Positions 16,706 through 25,761 of a DNA stretch of 64,000 bases are shown piece by piece. The notes beneath the pieces were generated by a model. The model saw only the letters and a list, made by a program, of their open reading frames with translations. It had not been told where the DNA came from and did not search any database. The stretch's first letter is position 1; the number at the start of each line of letters is the position of its first letter. Made by a program: the position numbers and the translations under genes. This stretch comes from Pseudomonadota bacterium (GTDB lineage: Bacteria > Pseudomonadota > Gammaproteobacteria > Steroidobacterales > Steroidobacteraceae): contig CAUJHJ010000040.1 of the NCBI GenBank assembly GCA_963204835.1, positions 1 to 64,000 of the forward strand, given 5' to 3'.

Positions 16706-18097
16706 GTGTACAGCGACTCCGACGCCCTCGTCATCTTCGGCATCACCGGCGATCTCGCCTTCAAGCAGATCATCCCGGCGATCGCGAAGCTCGCACAGCG
16801 CGGGCGGATCAAGGGCCCGCTGATCGGCGTCGCACGTGACGCCTGGAGCGCGGAGCGCCTTGCGGCGCGGGTGTGCGAGAGCCTGCGGAACCGGGGCGAC
16901 GGCTACGACGCGTCGGCGGCAAGCGCGCTCGGCCAGCGGCTGCAGTATGTCGCGGGCGACTACCGTGACGCCGAAACCTTCCAGCGGCTCAAGGCGGCGC
17001 TCGGGCCGGTGCGCGCGCCGCTCTTCTACCTTGCGATTCCGCCGAGTCTCTTCGGCGAGGTGGTCGGCCATCTCGGGGCGTCGGGCTGTGCCGGAGCCAA
17101 TGCGCGGGTCGTCGTCGAGAAGCCGCTCGGGCGCGACCTCGCCTCGGCGCAGGTGCTCAACCGTCATCTCGCGCAGGTATTCGACGAGCCGCGAATCTTT
17201 CGCATCGATCATTTCCTCGGCAAGGAGCCGGTGCAGAACCTGCTGTACTTCCGCTTCGCCAATTCCTTCCTCGAGCCGCTCTGGCATCGCGACCATGTGG
17301 CGAGCGTGCAGCTCACCATGGCGGAAGCCTTCGGCGTCGGAACGCGCGGGCGGCTCTACGAAGAACTGGGCGCCGTGCGCGACGTGCTGCAGAACCACCT
17401 GCTGCAGGTCGTGAGCCTGCTCGCGATGGAGCGGCCGGTGCATTACACGAGCGATGCCCTGCGTGACGGGAAGGTGAAGGTGCTCGAGGCGATCCCGCCG
17501 CTCGGCGCGCGGGACATCGTCCGCGGCCAGTACGACGGCTATCGCAGCGAGACCGACGTCGCGGCGGGTTCGAACGTCGAGACTTACGCAGCCGTGCGCT
17601 TCGCGGTGCGCACGCCGCGCTGGGAGGGCGTGCCGTTCCTGGTGCGGGCCGGCAAGGGGCTTGCGGTCACCGCGACACAGGTGACCGTGCGCTTGCGTGC
17701 GCCGTCGCCGGCGTTGTTCGAAGGCAAGGCGGGCGACCCGAACTACGTGCGTTTCCGCCTCGGCCCGGATCGCGTGTCGATCGGCCTCGGCGTGCGCACG
17801 AAGGAACCCGGCGAGGACATGCGCGGCCGTGACACCGAGTTGCTGATGTGCGATGCCGAGGCGGGCGCCATGAGCGCCTACGAGCGCCTGATCGGTGATG
17901 CGCTGCGCGGCGATCCTGCGCTGTTCGCGCGCCAGGATTCGATCGAGGCCGCCTGGCGCATCGTCGACGGCATCGCGGCCGGCGCACCTGCCGTGGCGCC
18001 GCCGCTGTCCTACGCGCGCGGCAGTCGTGGCCCGGCCGCCGCCGAGGCGATGGCCGCCGACATCGGCGGATGGGTCGATCCGGGTACAGGCTGCTGA
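16706..18097 (+). CDS. zwf: Glucose-6-phosphate 1-dehydrogenase
   Basis: A 463-residue enzyme oxidising glucose-6-phosphate to 6-phosphogluconolactone with NAD(P)+. The dinucleotide-binding start is [17 protein letters not shown], and the active-site signature [21 protein letters not shown] contains the catalytic His/Lys region. Later motifs include [20 protein letters not shown] and [13 protein letters not shown]. The start is GTG at 16706 with AAGGAG ideally placed; the nearby ATG at 16678 is out of frame. It is followed four bases later by pgl. It feeds the oxidative pentose-phosphate branch with the facing gnd; no edd gene is present here. Confidence 0.96.
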   Translation: MYSDSDALVIFGITGDLAFKQIIPAIAKLAQRGRIKGPLIGVARDAWSAERLAARVCESLRNRGDGYDASAASALGQRLQYVAGDYRDAETFQRLKAALGPVRAPLFYLAIPPSLFGEVVGHLGASGCAGANARVVVEKPLGRDLASAQVLNRHLAQVFDEPRIFRIDHFLGKEPVQNLLYFRFANSFLEPLWHRDHVASVQLTMAEAFGVGTRGRLYEELGAVRDVLQNHLLQVVSLLAMERPVHYTSDALRDGKVKVLEAIPPLGARDIVRGQYDGYRSETDVAAGSNVETYAAVRFAVRTPRWEGVPFLVRAGKGLAVTATQVTVRLRAPSPALFEGKAGDPNYVRFRLGPDRVSIGLGVRTKEPGEDMRGRDTELLMCDAEAGAMSAYERLIGDALRGDPALFARQDSIEAAWRIVDGIAAGAPAVAPPLSYARGSRGPAAAEAMAADIGGWVDPGTGC

Positions 18098-18101
18098 CCC
18101 C

Positions 18102-18782
18102 ATGCGTTGGGTCACCGGTGAGGACGTCGCGACGACCGAGCAGGCCGCCGCGGAGTTCATCGCTGCCGAACTCGGGCGGTCGATCCGTGAGCGCGGCCGC
18201 GCGACGCTCGCCGTGAGTGGCGGGCGCACGCCCTGGGGCATGTTCGGCCGGCTCGCGGCGCTCGAGCTCGAGTGGACCCGGATCCATCTCTTCCAGGCCG
18301 ATGAGCGCATCGCCCCCGCGAACGACGCGGCGCGCAACTGGACGCAGTTCTCGGCAACGACCCTCCTGGCGCGGATTCCGGTGGCGCAGCGCCACCCGAT
18401 GCCGGTGGAGATCGCGGACGCGCGGGTCGCCGCGGATCGCTATGCGGCTAGCCTCGCTGCGGCCTGCGGCGAGCCGGCTGTGCTCGATGTCGTGCATCTC
18501 GGCCTCGGCGACGACGGCCACACGGCATCGCTCTTCGCGGGCGATGCCTTGCTCGGGGAAAATGCGCGCGATGTCGGCGTGAGCGGGCCGCACGCCGGCC
18601 TGTGCCGGCTGTCGCTCACGTTGCCCGCGCTCAACCGGGCGCGTTGCGTCGTGTGGCTCGCGCTCGGTGCGGGACGGCAGCGGGCGGTGGCGAGGCTTTT
18701 CGCGGCCGACCGAACCATGCCCGCGAGTCTCGTGGCCCGCGAGCGCGCCACCGCGTTCACCGATCCCGAAGCGGCGCCTTAG
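18102..18782 (+). CDS. pgl: 6-phosphogluconolactonase
   Basis: A 226-residue hydrolase of the glucosamine-6-phosphate isomerase/6-phosphogluconolactonase fold, hydrolysing the product of Zwf. Signatures are TLAVSGGRTPWGMF (phosphate-binding loop), IHLFQADERIAP, and the catalytic LGLGDDGHTASLFAG. The ATG at 18102 is four bases after the zwf stop, so the two are co-transcribed. The stop overlaps the convergent gnd stop by four bases. Length is normal for bacterial Pgl. Confidence 0.95.
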   Translation: MRWVTGEDVATTEQAAAEFIAAELGRSIRERGRATLAVSGGRTPWGMFGRLAALELEWTRIHLFQADERIAPANDAARNWTQFSATTLLARIPVAQRHPMPVEIADARVAADRYAASLAAACGEPAVLDVVHLGLGDDGHTASLFAGDALLGENARDVGVSGPHAGLCRLSLTLPALNRARCVVWLALGAGRQRAVARLFAADRTMPASLVARERATAFTDPEAAP

Positions 18783-19711
18783 GCTGGACCGCCAACGGGA
18801 TCCTTCGGCGGCGGCAGCGGATGCCCGCCGAATGCATTGCGCACGAGCGCCAGCAGCCGCGCGCCGAAATCGTCCGCGCCCTGCGATGCGAAGCGCGCCA
18901 TCAGGGCCGCGCTGATCACCGGCGCGGGGACGCCGAGATCGATCGCTTCCGTGGCAGTCCAGCGTCCCTCGCCCGAATCGGCGATGCGCGCACCGACGCG
19001 GCCGAGCGCCTGCGGGTCCTGCAGGACGCCTGCTGTCAGGTCGAGCAACCATGAACGGACCACGGTGCCGTGCCGCCAGGCTTCGGCGATCGCGCCGAGC
19101 GGCAGCTCGAGGTCCTTGCGCGCCGCGAGCAGTGCAAAGCCCTCCGCGTAGGCCTGCATCATTCCGTACTCGATGCCGTTGTGGACCATCTTCGTGAAAT
19201 GGCCCGCCCCCGGGGGACCGCAGTAGACCCAGCCCTTGTCGGGCGCGGGCGCGAGGGCCCGCCAGAGCGGCAGGGCCCGCTCGAACTGCGCGCGCTCGCC
19301 GCCAACCATCAGGCCATAGCCTTCCTCGAGCCCCCACACGCCGCCCGAGACGCCAGCGTCGAGGAAGCCGATCCCCCGCTGAGCGAGCAGGGTCGCGCGG
19401 CGCTGCGAGTCCCGATAGAACGCATTGCCGCCGTCGATCACGAGGTCGCCGGGCGAGAGGCGTTGCGCGAGCGCCGTGATGTTCTCTTCGGTCGCGCTTC
19501 CCGCGGGTACCATCAGCCACACGATGCGCGGCGCGGGCAGCGTGGCGACCAGGGCATCGAGCTTGCCCAGGATCCGGATGCGCGGTTCGTCCGCGAAGCT
19601 GGCTGCAGCGGCCGGATCGAGGCTGAAGCCGGCGACGGTGATGCCGTGCCTCGCCATCCGCCGCGCCATGTTGCCGCCCATGCGGCCGAGTCCGATGAGG
19701 CCGATCTGCAT
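18779..19711 (-). CDS. gnd: 6-phosphogluconate dehydrogenase, decarboxylating (short form)
   Basis: A 310-residue member of the short 6-phosphogluconate dehydrogenase group (about 300 rather than 470 residues), which in characterised bacteria often uses NAD+. The N-terminal Rossmann motif is GLIGLGRMGGNMARRM; VIDGGNAFYRDSQRR and GVSGGVWGLEEGYGLMVGG match the substrate site, and GPPGAGHFTKMVHNGIEYG carries the catalytic lysine. It completes the oxidative pathway with zwf-pgl but is transcribed toward them (tail-to-tail), so it is separately promoted. The cofactor preference is inferred from the subgroup. Confidence 0.93.
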   Translation of the reverse strand: MQIGLIGLGRMGGNMARRMARHGITVAGFSLDPAAAASFADEPRIRILGKLDALVATLPAPRIVWLMVPAGSATEENITALAQRLSPGDLVIDGGNAFYRDSQRRATLLAQRGIGFLDAGVSGGVWGLEEGYGLMVGGERAQFERALPLWRALAPAPDKGWVYCGPPGAGHFTKMVHNGIEYGMMQAYAEGFALLAARKDLELPLGAIAEAWRHGTVVRSWLLDLTAGVLQDPQALGRVGARIADSGEGRWTATEAIDLGVPAPVISAALMARFASQGADDFGARLLALVRNAFGGHPLPPPKDPVGGPA

Positions 19712-19832
19712 GGCCCGATGGTAGCCCTCGAGGGTGGGGGCCCGTCATCGCGGCCCCGGTACCACGATTTTCCATAAAGTCCCGCACGACACAAGGTCAA
19801 CGCCGGCAGCCTGCTTGCGCTAAATTGCAGGC

Positions 19833-21812
19833 TTGGGGAAGACCAAGAAAACATGCGTGGCCCTGCTCGCGGCCTGCGTGACGGGATGGATGGGGAGGCC
19901 GGCCGCCGCCGCGTCACCGCACCCGGCGGCCGCGCTCGTCGAGCGCGGCGCGGTCGCGATGCGTTCCGATCCCGAGGCGAGCAAGCGTGACGCCGAAGCG
20001 GCGCTCGCGGCGCTGCGCGGGCGTCCCGATGCCGATCTCGAGATCAGGGCGCGGTTGCTCCTGTGCGACTACGCCTCCGAGCGCGACCAGCGCGCGCTCG
20101 AGGTGCAGGTGAAGGCCATCGAGTCCCTGCTTCCCCGCGGCAAGCGGCCGGGCCTGCGGGCCGGACTGCTGGCCTGCCAGGGCGAGATGCGCGAGACGCT
20201 CGGCGACAATGCGCAGGCGCTCGTCCTCTTCGAGCAGGCCGTGCGCGTCGCCGCCGAGGCGCGCGACGACGAGATGCTGGCGGGCGCGCTCTTCTCGCGC
20301 GGCTACGTGCTCGGCCTGCAGGGCGAGTATGCGCTCGGCCTCGCGGACCTGCGCCGCTCGCAGGGCCTCTTCGAAACGCTCGGCTTGCGCCATCACGCGC
20401 TCACGGCGATGAACGGCATCGCGATCCTCTACAACCGCATGGGCGACTATGCCCAGGCGCGCGACATCTACACCGCGGCGCTCGCCCAGCAGCGCGAGGC
20501 GGGGATGCTGCGCGAACAGGCGGTCACGCTGCACAACCTCGGTCGTGCGCACGAGTACCTGCAGGAATGGCCCGAGGCACGCCATTCGTTCACGGAATCC
20601 CTGGCGATCAACCGGGAGATCCGCTATGCGCGCGGCGAGGCGTATGCGCTGCGCGGCCTGGCGGCCGTCGAGAACGGCCTCGGCAAATGGCGCAGCGCAC
20701 TCACCCTGCTCGGGCAGGCGGCGGCGCTGCAGCGTGCGACGCCCGATGCGCGCCTGCGCGCGCAGATCGACCTGTCACGCGGCATCGCCTTGCACGGCGA
20801 GGGCGATCTCGAGGCGAGTGCGGCCGCGCTGCGTGCCGCGATCGAGGTGTTCCGCGGCGGCGAGGCCCGCGGCGAGCTGGCGACGAGCTATGCGGAGCTG
20901 GCGTCCGTCGAGGCCGCCCGCGGCGACTGGCGCAGCGGCTACACGCAGCTCGCGCTCGCGAAGCAGGTCAGCGAGCGGCTGCTGCGCAACCAGCTCGACC
21001 AGCGCTTCGCCACGCTGCGCGTCGAATTCGATACGGCCTCCAAGGAGGCCGAGAATGCCCAGCTGCTGAAGGACATCCGTGCGAACGAGCGCGCGCTCGC
21101 GCAGGGCCGCGACGTGCGCCGGCTGCAGGCGATCGTGATCGCGCTCGCGACGCTGCTCGTACTGCTGCTCGCGACGCTCGCCCTGCACCAGCGCCGCTCC
21201 ACGCTGCGCATGCGCAAGCTCGCGCACACCGACGAGCTGACATCCGCGCCGAACCGCCGCGCCGTGCTCAACCGGCTCGCCGAAACCCTGGCACGCGCCG
21301 GCGCCGGTCCCTGCACGATCCTCATCACCGACATCGACCATTTCAAGGGCATCAACGACCGCTATGGCCATCCGGTGGGCGACGAGGTCCTGAAGGTCAT
21401 GGCGCAGGCCGTGCGCGACGACCTGCGCGAGCCGGCCTTTTTCGGCCGCCTCGGCGGCGAGGAGTTCCTGGTGGTGCTGCCGGAAACCGCCCCGGCCGAA
21501 GGGCGCGCGACCGCCGAGCGCCTGCGCGAGCGCATCGCGGCGATCGATCTCGCGCCCATCTGCCCGGTGGGCTGCGGCATCACGGCCAGCATCGGTGTCA
21601 CGACTTCCGCGGCGGGCGATACGCCGAGCACCATGTTGCAGCGGGCCGACGAAGCCCTCTATTCGGCCAAGCGTGCCGGCCGCAATGCCGTGCGCGTCTG
21701 TGCGGCGGCCGGCGCCTTGTCAGCAGCGGTCGCGGATGGCGCGCCGCACGATGCCGTCGACGAGCCGCGGCGCGACGAGCTTCAGGAAGCGTCCGGCCCG
21801 GCCACGCACTGA
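19833..21812 (+). CDS. TPR sensor diguanylate cyclase (GGDEF protein)
   Basis: About 659 residues: a signal peptide, periplasmic tetratricopeptide repeats (about residues 35-400), a transmembrane helix (about 430-450, LQAIVIALATLLVLLLATLA), then a cytoplasmic GGDEF domain with RLGGEEFLVVLPE and DIDHFKGINDRYGHPVGDEVL. It probably makes cyclic di-GMP in response to a periplasmic signal. The inhibitory I-site RxxD before GGEEF reads REPA and looks lost. The start is uncertain: TTG at 19833 or GTG at 19857. The last 40 or so residues lie past the GGDEF core, and the 3' end overlaps the convergent SDR gene by 93 bases. Confidence 0.9.
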   Translation: MGKTKKTCVALLAACVTGWMGRPAAAASPHPAAALVERGAVAMRSDPEASKRDAEAALAALRGRPDADLEIRARLLLCDYASERDQRALEVQVKAIESLLPRGKRPGLRAGLLACQGEMRETLGDNAQALVLFEQAVRVAAEARDDEMLAGALFSRGYVLGLQGEYALGLADLRRSQGLFETLGLRHHALTAMNGIAILYNRMGDYAQARDIYTAALAQQREAGMLREQAVTLHNLGRAHEYLQEWPEARHSFTESLAINREIRYARGEAYALRGLAAVENGLGKWRSALTLLGQAAALQRATPDARLRAQIDLSRGIALHGEGDLEASAAALRAAIEVFRGGEARGELATSYAELASVEAARGDWRSGYTQLALAKQVSERLLRNQLDQRFATLRVEFDTASKEAENAQLLKDIRANERALAQGRDVRRLQAIVIALATLLVLLLATLALHQRRSTLRMRKLAHTDELTSAPNRRAVLNRLAETLARAGAGPCTILITDIDHFKGINDRYGHPVGDEVLKVMAQAVRDDLREPAFFGRLGGEEFLVVLPETAPAEGRATAERLRERIAAIDLAPICPVGCGITASIGVTTSAAGDTPSTMLQRADEALYSAKRAGRNAVRVCAAAGALSAAVADGAPHDAVDEPRRDELQEASGPATH

Positions 21813-22520
21813 AGTGATCAGCAGCCGATCGCGCCGCGCCATCGCGCGGTGCATCCGGAGCGCGCATTCCTCCGCCGTCATGACCCGCTGCACCTGTAGC
21901 GGGCTCGAGCCGAGCGGCCGGCCATCCGGACCCGTCGCCCGCTTGTGGATTTCGCTCAGCACGAAATCGGGTGCGACGATCGTGACATCGACGCCGCCTG
22001 GCGCAATCTCGATGCGCAGCGATTCGCAGAAGCCGACGAGCGCGTGCTTGCTGGCCGCGTAGGCGGTGCGTTCGGGTACGCCCGTCAGTCCCGCGACGCT
22101 CGCGACCGCGACGATCAGGCCGTGCGTGCGCGCAAGATGCGGCAATGCCGCCGCGGTGAGCCACACGTTGCTGTGGAAATTGAGGCGCATCAGGCGCTCG
22201 AAGAGCCCGAGGTCTGCAAGCGCATCGAAGCGGCCCCACATGGTGGCGCCGGCATTGGCGACGAGGACATCGAGCTGGCCGAACTGCGCCACGGCTCGCT
22301 GGACCAGCGCTTCGCAGGCGGCCCGGTCGGTGACGTCGGTGGGCACCGCCACGGCCGCGGCACCGAGCGCCTGGCATTCGGCGACGAGCGATTCGAGCCG
22401 GGACGCGTTGCGCGCGGCCAGTACGAGCCTCGGGCGCTCGCGAGCCAGCGACAGCGCGAGCGCACGGCCGATGCCCTCGGACGCGCCCGTGACCAGGATC
22501 ACCTTGCCGGCGAAGTGCAT
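21720..22520 (-). CDS. Short-chain dehydrogenase/reductase
   Basis: A 266-residue classical SDR. It has the cofactor motif VTGASEGIGRAL (TGxxxGIG), the structural LVANAGA motif, catalytic serine in VAVASVAG and YAASK (Tyr/Lys pair). The layout, including a C-terminal extension with helices after APDFVLSEI, resembles acyl or steroid-type SDRs such as 3-ketosphinganine/3-beta-hydroxysteroid family members, but the substrate is unresolved. Its 3' end overlaps the diguanylate cyclase gene. It is divergent from the MBL hydrolase gene across 48 bp. Confidence 0.9.
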   Translation of the reverse strand: MHFAGKVILVTGASEGIGRALALSLARERPRLVLAARNASRLESLVAECQALGAAAVAVPTDVTDRAACEALVQRAVAQFGQLDVLVANAGATMWGRFDALADLGLFERLMRLNFHSNVWLTAAALPHLARTHGLIVAVASVAGLTGVPERTAYAASKHALVGFCESLRIEIAPGGVDVTIVAPDFVLSEIHKRATGPDGRPLGSSPLQVQRVMTAEECALRMHRAMARRDRLLITSVRGRAGRFLKLVAPRLVDGIVRRAIRDRC

Positions 22521-22568
22521 GGCGGCAACGCTACCATCGCCCCGGGGGAGACACTATCCTTGGGGGCG

Positions 22569-23369
22569 ATGTCCATCGCGCCCGGCGTAGCGCGCCTGCT
22601 CGCCCCCAATGCATCGATGATGACGGGTCCCGGCACCAACACCTGGCTGCTCGGCGATCCGCCCGTCGCCGTGCTCGATCCCGGTCCCGATATCCCTGCG
22701 CATGTCGAGGCGATCCTCGCGGCCGCGCCGCGCCTCGAGACGATCTTCGTCACGCACACCCATCGCGACCATTCGCCGGCGGCGGCGACCCTCAAGGCGC
22801 GCTGTGGTGCGCGCGTCGTGGGCCGGCCCGCGCCGCGCGATGGCCTGCAGGACGAACGCTTCGTACCGGACGCGATTCCGGCGCGCGACGAGGTTTTCGC
22901 GGCGGGCCGCTTGCGCCTGCGCGCCATCGACACGCCCGGCCACGCGTCCAACCACGTGTGCTGGCTGCTCGAGGGCGACGGGCTCCTCTTTACGGGCGAC
23001 CACATCCTCGAGGGCGTGACGCCGGTGATCCTCGTGCCCGACGGCGATCTCGCCGCCTACCTCGAGGCGCTCGAGCGGCTCAGGCGTTATCCGCTGCGCG
23101 CCATCGCGCCCGGCCATGGCCGCCTGATCGAAGATCCCGTGGGCGAGATCGATCGCGTCATCGCGCATCGCCTGGCGCGCGAGGCGAAAGTGCTCGCGGC
23201 CCTCGCGGCGCACGGCCCCGCGACGCTCGATGAACTGCTCGCGCCCGTCTACGCGGACGTGCCGGCGGACCGGCATGCCCTCGCGCGCATGACGCTCGAG
23301 GCGCAGCTCATCAAGCTCGAGCGCGAGGGCAGGGCCGCGCGTGACGGAGGCGCCTGGCGTGGCTGCTAA
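22569..23369 (+). CDS. MBL-fold metallo-hydrolase (LACTB2-like)
   Basis: A 266-residue zinc hydrolase with the metal motif THTHRDHSPAA (HxHxDH), later ligand histidines in DTPGHASNHVCW and APGHGRLI, and a C-terminal winged-helix segment of about 60 residues. The order (N-terminal GPGTNTWLLGD, MBL core, winged helix) matches the LACTB2/RNase-type and hydroxyacylglutathione-hydrolase-like group, so either RNase or thioesterase activity is possible. The ATG at 22569 follows a GGGGG Shine-Dalgarno; the longer upstream frame is a shadow of the SDR gene. The downstream ABC gene starts inside its last 29 bases. Confidence 0.9.
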   Translation: MSIAPGVARLLAPNASMMTGPGTNTWLLGDPPVAVLDPGPDIPAHVEAILAAAPRLETIFVTHTHRDHSPAAATLKARCGARVVGRPAPRDGLQDERFVPDAIPARDEVFAAGRLRLRAIDTPGHASNHVCWLLEGDGLLFTGDHILEGVTPVILVPDGDLAAYLEALERLRRYPLRAIAPGHGRLIEDPVGEIDRVIAHRLAREAKVLAALAAHGPATLDELLAPVYADVPADRHALARMTLEAQLIKLEREGRAARDGGAWRGC

Positions 23370-24885
23370 GCCTCGTGCGTCGCGCCATCTCGCGGTCGAG
23401 CTCGCGCACGTCGACCTCGACCGTGGCGGCCGCGCCGTGCTGCGCGACATCGGGTGGAAGATCACGCCGGGCGAGCGCTGGCTGCTCCTCGGCGCCAACG
23501 GTGCGGGCAAGACGCAGTTGCTCAAGCTCGTGGCAGGCGCGGTCTGGCCGAAACCGACGGGCCGCGAGCGGCGCCGCTACCGGCTCGGCGGCCAATGGCA
23601 GCACACCCCGCAGGATGCGCTTGCCGAGGTGGCCTATCTCGGTCCGGAGCGCCAGGACCGCTACCACCGCTACGGCTGGAACACGACGGTCGAGCGCATC
23701 GTCGCAACCGGGCATTTCCGCACCGACATCCTGCTCGATCCGCCCGACGCGCAGGCACGCCGCGCCGTGCGCCGGGCGCTGGCGGATCTCGCGATCGAGC
23801 GCCTCGCGCGCCGGCGTTTCCTCACGCTGTCCTTCGGCGAACGTCGCCTCGTGCTGATCGCGCGCGCGCTCGCCGCGCGGCCGCGCCTGCTGCTGCTCGA
23901 CGAGCTCTTCACTGGCCTCGACGCCGTGTATCGCGCGCGCGTGAGCGCGTGGCTCGAGCGCAGCGCGCGCTCCCGCCGGCCCTGGGTGCTGGCGGCGCAT
24001 CGCGTCGGGGACGTACCGCGGGCGGCCACCCATGCGCTGCTACTCGAACGCGGCCGCGTCGCATGGCGCGGCCCGATCGCGCGCGCGCCGCTTGCGGGGT
24101 GGTTCCGGCGGGATGCGATGTTGTCCACGAGCGGCTCTCCACGCACGTCCCCGCGCAATCCCCTGCGAACAACCCGCGGGGCACGCAAGGCGAGGCCCGG
24201 GCGCGTGCTGGCGCGTCTGGCACGCGCGGATGTCCACCTCGACGGCGTGCGGGTGTTGCGCGGGATCGAGTTCGAACTGCGCGCCGGGGAATGCTGGGTC
24301 GTGCACGGCGGCAACGGCTCGGGCAAGACGACCCTGTTGCGTACCCTGTACGGCGATCACGGCGTGGCGAGCGGCGGCACGATCGAGCGCGACGGCATCG
24401 AGCCCGGTGTCGCTCTCGAGGCGTTCAGGCTGCGCGTCGGCCTCGTGGCGCCGCACCTGCAGACCGAGCATCCGCCGCAGCTCACGGTGGCCGAGGTGGT
24501 GCAGTCGGGCGCGCACGCGAGCATCGGGCTCAACGAACCCGCGAGCCGTGCGGAGCGCGCGGCCGCGACGGTGGCGATGCGCGAATTTGCCGTTGCACGC
24601 TTCGCGACCCGGCCGCTCGGCGAGTTGTCCTACGGCCAATCGCGGCGCGTGCTCTTTGCGCGTGCCGCCATGGGCCGACCCGACCTGCTGCTCTTCGATG
24701 AGCCCTTCGCGGGGCTCGATCCGCCCACCCGTGCCGATCTCATGCGCAGGCTCGGCCAGCGCGCCGCCGCGGGCACCGCCATCGTCATCGCCACCCATCA
24801 TCGCGAAGAATGGCCCGCGTTCGCGACGCACGAACTCGAACTGCGACGCGGGGCCGTCCACTACCGCGGACCGATACGCCCATGA
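23341..24885 (+). CDS. Double ABC ATPase without membrane domain (ModF/PhrA-like)
   Basis: A 514-residue protein of two ABC domains joined by a basic linker. Domain 1: Walker A GANGAGKT, signature LSFGERR, Walker B LLLLDELFTGLD. Domain 2: Walker A GGNGSGKT, signature LSYGQSRR, Walker B LLLFDEPFAGLD, H-loop IATHHREEW. The signatures depart from LSGGQ in the way seen in ModF/photorepair protein PhrA. No permease is adjacent, so it may be a soluble ATPase or join a distant permease. The GTG at 23341 is used; another GTG at 23359 is possible. It overlaps both neighbours, indicating an operon with the MBL gene and the lipoprotein. Confidence 0.88.
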   Translation: MTEAPGVAAKPRASRHLAVELAHVDLDRGGRAVLRDIGWKITPGERWLLLGANGAGKTQLLKLVAGAVWPKPTGRERRRYRLGGQWQHTPQDALAEVAYLGPERQDRYHRYGWNTTVERIVATGHFRTDILLDPPDAQARRAVRRALADLAIERLARRRFLTLSFGERRLVLIARALAARPRLLLLDELFTGLDAVYRARVSAWLERSARSRRPWVLAAHRVGDVPRAATHALLLERGRVAWRGPIARAPLAGWFRRDAMLSTSGSPRTSPRNPLRTTRGARKARPGRVLARLARADVHLDGVRVLRGIEFELRAGECWVVHGGNGSGKTTLLRTLYGDHGVASGGTIERDGIEPGVALEAFRLRVGLVAPHLQTEHPPQLTVAEVVQSGAHASIGLNEPASRAERAAATVAMREFAVARFATRPLGELSYGQSRRVLFARAAMGRPDLLLFDEPFAGLDPPTRADLMRRLGQRAAAGTAIVIATHHREEWPAFATHELELRRGAVHYRGPIRP

Positions 24886-25739
24886 CTGATGTCAGGAAGC
24901 CGTCTTGCCTGATCCTGGCCTTCGTCGTGGCGCTCACGACGGCGGCCTGCTCCCCGCGGGGTGAGCCTGTCGCGCAGGTGCCGGTCGCGGGCGGCAACGC
25001 CCCGCCCATGCCGCCATTGCCCGCCGCGGAGGCGCATGTCGAGGCCGCGGCACTCGAGGCGGCCGCCATCGAGGCGCAGCGCCAGGGCGCCGACGCGCTG
25101 CTGGTCGCGCGCAACGGCCATTTGATCTTCGAGCGCTATTGGCACGGCAGTGCGTTCACGACGCCGGTCGAGGCGGACGGCTGGCAGCGGCTGGCCGACG
25201 ACCTGCTCGCCGGCGCGCTCATCGAGGATCGCAAGCCGGTCCACGGGGATGCGACGCCGGATCAGGCGGCCATCGCGCGCGCCGCGGGCATGACCTATGG
25301 CGCCTACCTTTCGAAGCGCCTCTGGCGCCCGCTGGGCGCCCACGATGCCGCGCTCGGGCCCGGCTTGCGGGCCGCGCAGGGCGACTGGATCCGCATTGGC
25401 GAACTGCTCGCGAACGACGGCGTCTACCAGGGCGAGGAAATCGTGCGGCCCGGCTGGGCCGCGCGCGTGCTGGCGCGCCAGTCGGCCGCGGGGGAGGGTG
25501 CTCCGCCCGCCGCAATGATGGGCGTGTACCGCTTGCCTGGTGCGGGCGCCTCGATCCTGTGGGTCGCGCCTTCGCTGCGGCTCATCATCCTGCGGACGGG
25601 CGGCACGTCCGACGCAGCGGGCGACCCGGTCGGTGACAGAATCGCGCAGTTCGTGCTGCGAGGCGTGATGGACCGTCCCCGCCCCGCGGCGGACGAGAAT
25701 GGCGCGCCGGATCCGGCGACGCTCGTACCGGCGCACTGA
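24882..25739 (+). CDS. Lipoprotein resembling a degenerate class C beta-lactamase/serine hydrolase
   Basis: A 285-residue lipoprotein (lipobox TAAC, Cys23). The segment ADALLVARNGHLIFERYWHG and later MTYGAYLSKRLWRPLGAHDA, GDWIRIGELLANDGVY and VAPSLRLIILRTGG follow class C beta-lactamase/6-aminohexanoate hydrolase proteins in order. The stretch that should hold the SxxK nucleophile, between HGSAFTTPVEADGW and the helix after it, is shortened and contains no SxxK, so catalysis by the usual mechanism looks impossible. It may be a binding protein or a decaying enzyme. The ATG overlaps the ABC gene stop (ATGA). Confidence 0.7.
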   Translation: MTDVRKPSCLILAFVVALTTAACSPRGEPVAQVPVAGGNAPPMPPLPAAEAHVEAAALEAAAIEAQRQGADALLVARNGHLIFERYWHGSAFTTPVEADGWQRLADDLLAGALIEDRKPVHGDATPDQAAIARAAGMTYGAYLSKRLWRPLGAHDAALGPGLRAAQGDWIRIGELLANDGVYQGEEIVRPGWAARVLARQSAAGEGAPPAAMMGVYRLPGAGASILWVAPSLRLIILRTGGTSDAAGDPVGDRIAQFVLRGVMDRPRPAADENGAPDPATLVPAH

Positions 25740-25761
25740 AGCCGTCGTAGGGAGGCTGCAC

